A stretch of DNA of 64,000 bases from assembly GCA_006844765.1 (NCBI GenBank), contig SPJV01000216.1, positions 9,457-73,456 on the forward strand, written 5' to 3'. Both the position numbers and the translations under genes were made by a program. The stretch comes from Alphaproteobacteria bacterium. GTDB taxonomy: Bacteria; Pseudomonadota; Alphaproteobacteria; UBA8366; Aestuariispiraceae. The notes beneath the pieces were generated by a model. The model saw only the letters and a list, made by a program, of their open reading frames with translations, ran no database searches and had not been told where the DNA came from. Of this stretch, positions 61,751-64,000 are shown one piece after another (position 1 is the stretch's first letter; each line of letters begins with the position of its first letter).

Positions 61751-62355
61751 TTACAATCATCGACTATGGGCGTGGTAACCTTTTCAGCTTGCGACAAGCG
61801 CTGCTCAGTGTTGGGGCGGAAGTCACAATGGCTACCGAGCCGGACGATGTCACAAAGGCGGACCGAATTCTTCTTCCCGGTGTTGGTGCATTCGGGGATG
61901 CTGTCCGAGAGTTCAAAGAACGTGGCTTTGAAGAGCCCATTTTGGATGCAGTAAAAAAGGGCACGCCAATCCTCGGCATTTGCGTAGGCATGCAGATGCT
62001 CGCAACATGGGGCGAAGAATTCGGGCGCCATAAAGGATTGGATGTCATCCCGGGAACAGTCCGGCGCATACCTGAAGGTGTGGAACGAATACCGAATGTT
62101 GGTTGGCGTACCGTTACGCCAGGCCTTGCTGCGGATGCCATCGGGCTTGACGATCCGGACGCCTACTTCTACTTCGTCCATTCCTTTGCGCTGGTACCGG
62201 AATCAAAATCCAACATTGCTGGAACGATCTCATTCAACAATACCGATGTGGTCGTGTCCGTATCGAAGGACAATGTTGCAGGCGTTCAGTTTCATCCCGA
62301 AAAAAGTGGGGAAACAGGGCTTCGGCTTCTCCGTCGTTTCGTTACCAAAACCTGA
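61747..62355 (+). CDS. hisH: HisH-like glutamine amidotransferase of the sugar-amidation pathway
   Basis: ATG 61747 overlaps the hisF stop by four bases (ATGA) and gives a 202-residue class I glutamine amidotransferase; the longer frame from 61648 reads through hisF sequence and is rejected. It begins MITIIDYGRGNLFSL as HisH does and carries the nucleophile C79 in GICVGMQML and the His-Glu pair in VQFHPEKSG. It should hydrolyse glutamine and pass ammonia to its HisF-like partner for use by the WbpG-like enzyme 33 bases downstream. Confidence 0.92.
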   Translation: MITIIDYGRGNLFSLRQALLSVGAEVTMATEPDDVTKADRILLPGVGAFGDAVREFKERGFEEPILDAVKKGTPILGICVGMQMLATWGEEFGRHKGLDVIPGTVRRIPEGVERIPNVGWRTVTPGLAADAIGLDDPDAYFYFVHSFALVPESKSNIAGTISFNNTDVVVSVSKDNVAGVQFHPEKSGETGLRLLRRFVTKT

Positions 62356-62388
62356 GCGTCTAAAAGGCGAGGAAAAGAGACTAAGCAG

Positions 62389-63651
62389 ATGTCGAATGTC
62401 GTGGAAAAAAATGGAACGATCTACCTTATTGATCCAGAGGATGGTCCGTTAGAAGTAAAATACGGTCTTCCTGCAGAAGTTAAGTTCTGTAAGCTTTGCG
62501 TTATCTCCAATCAACGCCCCGCATCGGCTATCGAGTTCAAGCATAACAAGGAAAGCCGGAAAACGACGATTGGGTTTGACGACGACGGGATTTGCGACGC
62601 CTGCCACTATGCAGAGAAGAAGCGATCCGAGATCGATTGGGAAGAACGCGAGCAACAGCTCAAAGTCCTATGTGATAAATTCCGGTCGCGGAACGGATCG
62701 CATGACTGTCTGGTGCCGGGATCAGGCGGAAAAGATTCGATCTATGCATCGCATGTCCTGAAAACCCGCTTTGACATGCACCCGCTTACGATCACCTGGT
62801 CTCCGCACCTATACACCGATGTTGGTTGGAGAAACTTTCAAAACTGGGTGCATATAGGCGGTTTCGATAACTATCTCTTTACGCCAAATGGTGAAGTTCA
62901 CCGCAAGCTTACTCAACTTGCTTTCCGTAATCTTCTGCACCCGTTCCAACCGTTTATTTTAGGCCAGAAGAACTTCGCGCCGAAAATGGCAGCGCAATTT
63001 AATCTGCCTCTGGTGTTTTATGGCGAGAATGAAGCCGAATACGGCAATCCGTCGGACGACAACAAAACGGCCCGTCGGGATGAAGCCTATTTCGCAGAAG
63101 CGGATGCCGCGGTCGAGAATCTTTATTTCGGCGGCGTCCCCTATCCGGAACTGCCGGAACACGGAATTTCTTTGGGCGCAATCGACCCCTATCTCCCCGC
63201 CCCTGTCGATGATTTGCGGCGCATAGGCGTCGATGTTCAGTATCTAGGCTATTATCTGCCCTGGACCCCGCAAGAGAACTATTACTACTCTGTGGAACAT
63301 TGTGGTTTTGAAGCGAATACCGAGCGCACCGAGGGCACTTATTCCAAATACAGCGGTATCGATGACAAATCCGATCCTTATCACTACTGGACGACGTTGA
63401 TTAAGTTCGGCATCGGACGCACGACATATGACGCCTCGCAAGAGATCCGAAACCGTCACATTGATCGTGAGGAAGCCGTCGCTTTGGTTCACCGTTATGA
63501 TCAGGAAGTACCGACGAAATATTTAGATGAGTTTCTCACCTATCTTAATATGGAAAAGGATGAGTTCTTCGAAATCGTCGACCAGTTCCGGTCCCCGCAT
63601 ATCTGGAAACGCGTCGGCTCCGAATGGCAGCTACGTCATCAGGTATCGTAG
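62389..63651 (+). CDS. wbpG: N-acetyl sugar amidotransferase (WbpG/PseA-like)
   Basis: The 420-residue enzyme has two CxxC pairs (C34/C37 in FCKLCVIS and C69/C72 in ICDACHYA), probably binding zinc, and the PP-loop SGGKDS (112-117) that binds ATP. The rest (TWSPHLYTDVGWRNFQNW, HPFQPFILGQKNFAPK, YGENEAEYGN) fits the family including WbpG and PseA. These enzymes convert an acetamido group on an activated sugar to acetamidino using ammonia. With HisF- and HisH-like genes upstream, and NeuB/NeuC and a cytidylyltransferase around, an amidino-nonulosonic acid (such as Leg5Am7Ac-like) or a related hexose is predicted. Confidence 0.9.
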   Translation: MSNVVEKNGTIYLIDPEDGPLEVKYGLPAEVKFCKLCVISNQRPASAIEFKHNKESRKTTIGFDDDGICDACHYAEKKRSEIDWEEREQQLKVLCDKFRSRNGSHDCLVPGSGGKDSIYASHVLKTRFDMHPLTITWSPHLYTDVGWRNFQNWVHIGGFDNYLFTPNGEVHRKLTQLAFRNLLHPFQPFILGQKNFAPKMAAQFNLPLVFYGENEAEYGNPSDDNKTARRDEAYFAEADAAVENLYFGGVPYPELPEHGISLGAIDPYLPAPVDDLRRIGVDVQYLGYYLPWTPQENYYYSVEHCGFEANTERTEGTYSKYSGIDDKSDPYHYWTTLIKFGIGRTTYDASQEIRNRHIDREEAVALVHRYDQEVPTKYLDEFLTYLNMEKDEFFEIVDQFRSPHIWKRVGSEWQLRHQVS

Positions 63652-63699
63652 GGTTCGAGTAAACTCAGTCGCGTGAATACTCCGGGTAAGGCTGTCTTG

Positions 63700-64000
63700 T
63701 GACGATGGAAGAGAATTCAAAGCAAGATGCTTCCATGGTGGTCGTGATACCCATGCGCGGCGGATCTAAGCGACTGCCCGGTAAACACTTGAAGACCTTG
63801 GGCGGGCGCACCCTTATTGAATGGACAAGCGCTTGTGTCTCGGACGCGAAACTGAACTGTCCGGTCTTACTCACGACGAATTCCGAGGAGCTGGCAGAGG
63901 CTGGGAAAAAGGTTGGTTGGACCGTTCCAACCCTCCGCCCGGCGCAACTGGCACAAGATCACACGAGTTCCGTTGACCCTGTTCTTCACATTGTCGATTT
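63700..64000 (+). CDS. CMP-nonulosonate cytidylyltransferase (NeuA/LegF-like), 3' end outside window
   Basis: The frame runs off the window end after about 100 codons. GTG 63700 has GGTAAGG six bases upstream; ATG 63706 is the alternative. The product shows VVVIPMRGGSKRLPGKHLKTLGGRTLIEW, the CTP-binding start of CMP-sialic/legionaminic/pseudaminic acid synthetases (consensus IPARGGSKRxPxKN), and ends in LRPAQLAQDHTSSVDPVLH, which fits RPxxLAxDxxxxxD of the family. It would activate the acid made by the NeuB-type enzyme. It lies 48 bases after wbpG on the same strand. Confidence 0.9.

Overview
The window is alphaproteobacterial chromosome with moderately high GC. The evidence is the conserved block prfB, mrcA, amiC and divergent rne, an RNase E with an acidic insertion in its S1 domain and a C-terminal GWW motif, and a cupin of the dimethylsulfoniopropionate (DMSP) lyase type. 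A marine or host-associated member of the Rhodospirillales-like orders is my best guess, but the genus cannot be read from the sequence.

Layout. 1-2787: the end of a gene-transfer-agent type holin and a large 757-residue protein of unknown function. 2841-7882: a Sel1-like protein, a three-gene operon (MFS transporter, AEC transporter, DMSP-lyase-type cupin), a sulfotransferase and a hemerythrin-like protein. 7985-16852: prfB with a programmed +1 frameshift, PBP1a, amidase and RNase E. 17059-25888: stress, metabolic and regulatory genes (DUF1127, double cold-shock protein, methyltransferase, TadD-like TPR lipoprotein, FliL-like protein, VOC/MarR pair, branched-chain aminotransferase, YjbQ, FAD-linked dehydrogenase). 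26366-31280: four tandem diverged paralogues encoding exported proteins of no family I recognise. Three of them are preceded by the same promoter-like repeat, and the last overlaps rlmH. 31277-41235: rlmH, a hydratase, a TauD-type dioxygenase, an aminotransferase, a gamma-glutamyltransferase-like lipoprotein with a degenerate active site, an M48 protease, a DsbA-like protein, sfsA, map and radC. 41326-44651: two tandem caspase-like exported proteins. 44733-53229: purB, a repeat protein, flavin reductase, upp, a 1065-residue membrane-anchored coiled-coil protein and UbiK. 53312-64000: a surface-sugar locus.

The sugar locus joins an O-antigen ligase/polymerase-like protein, a NeuC-type epimerase, an NAD-dependent epimerase, a NeuB-type synthase, an aldo/keto reductase, a sulfotransferase, HisF-, HisH- and WbpG-like proteins and the start of a CMP-sugar cytidylyltransferase. 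Together these suggest a CMP-activated nonulosonic acid, possibly with an acetamidino group, for surface polysaccharide or flagellin. The locus carries a decayed IS3-family transposase and an AT-rich stretch around the sulfotransferase, so parts were probably acquired or rearranged.

The most unusual part is the four-paralogue array. It has a shared promoter-plus-leader element, a leader that opens a 13-codon reading frame, a leader that contains a fragment of a neighbouring paralogue, and a decayed piece that looks like the start of rlmH. It looks like an exported-protein family still being duplicated and recombined in place.
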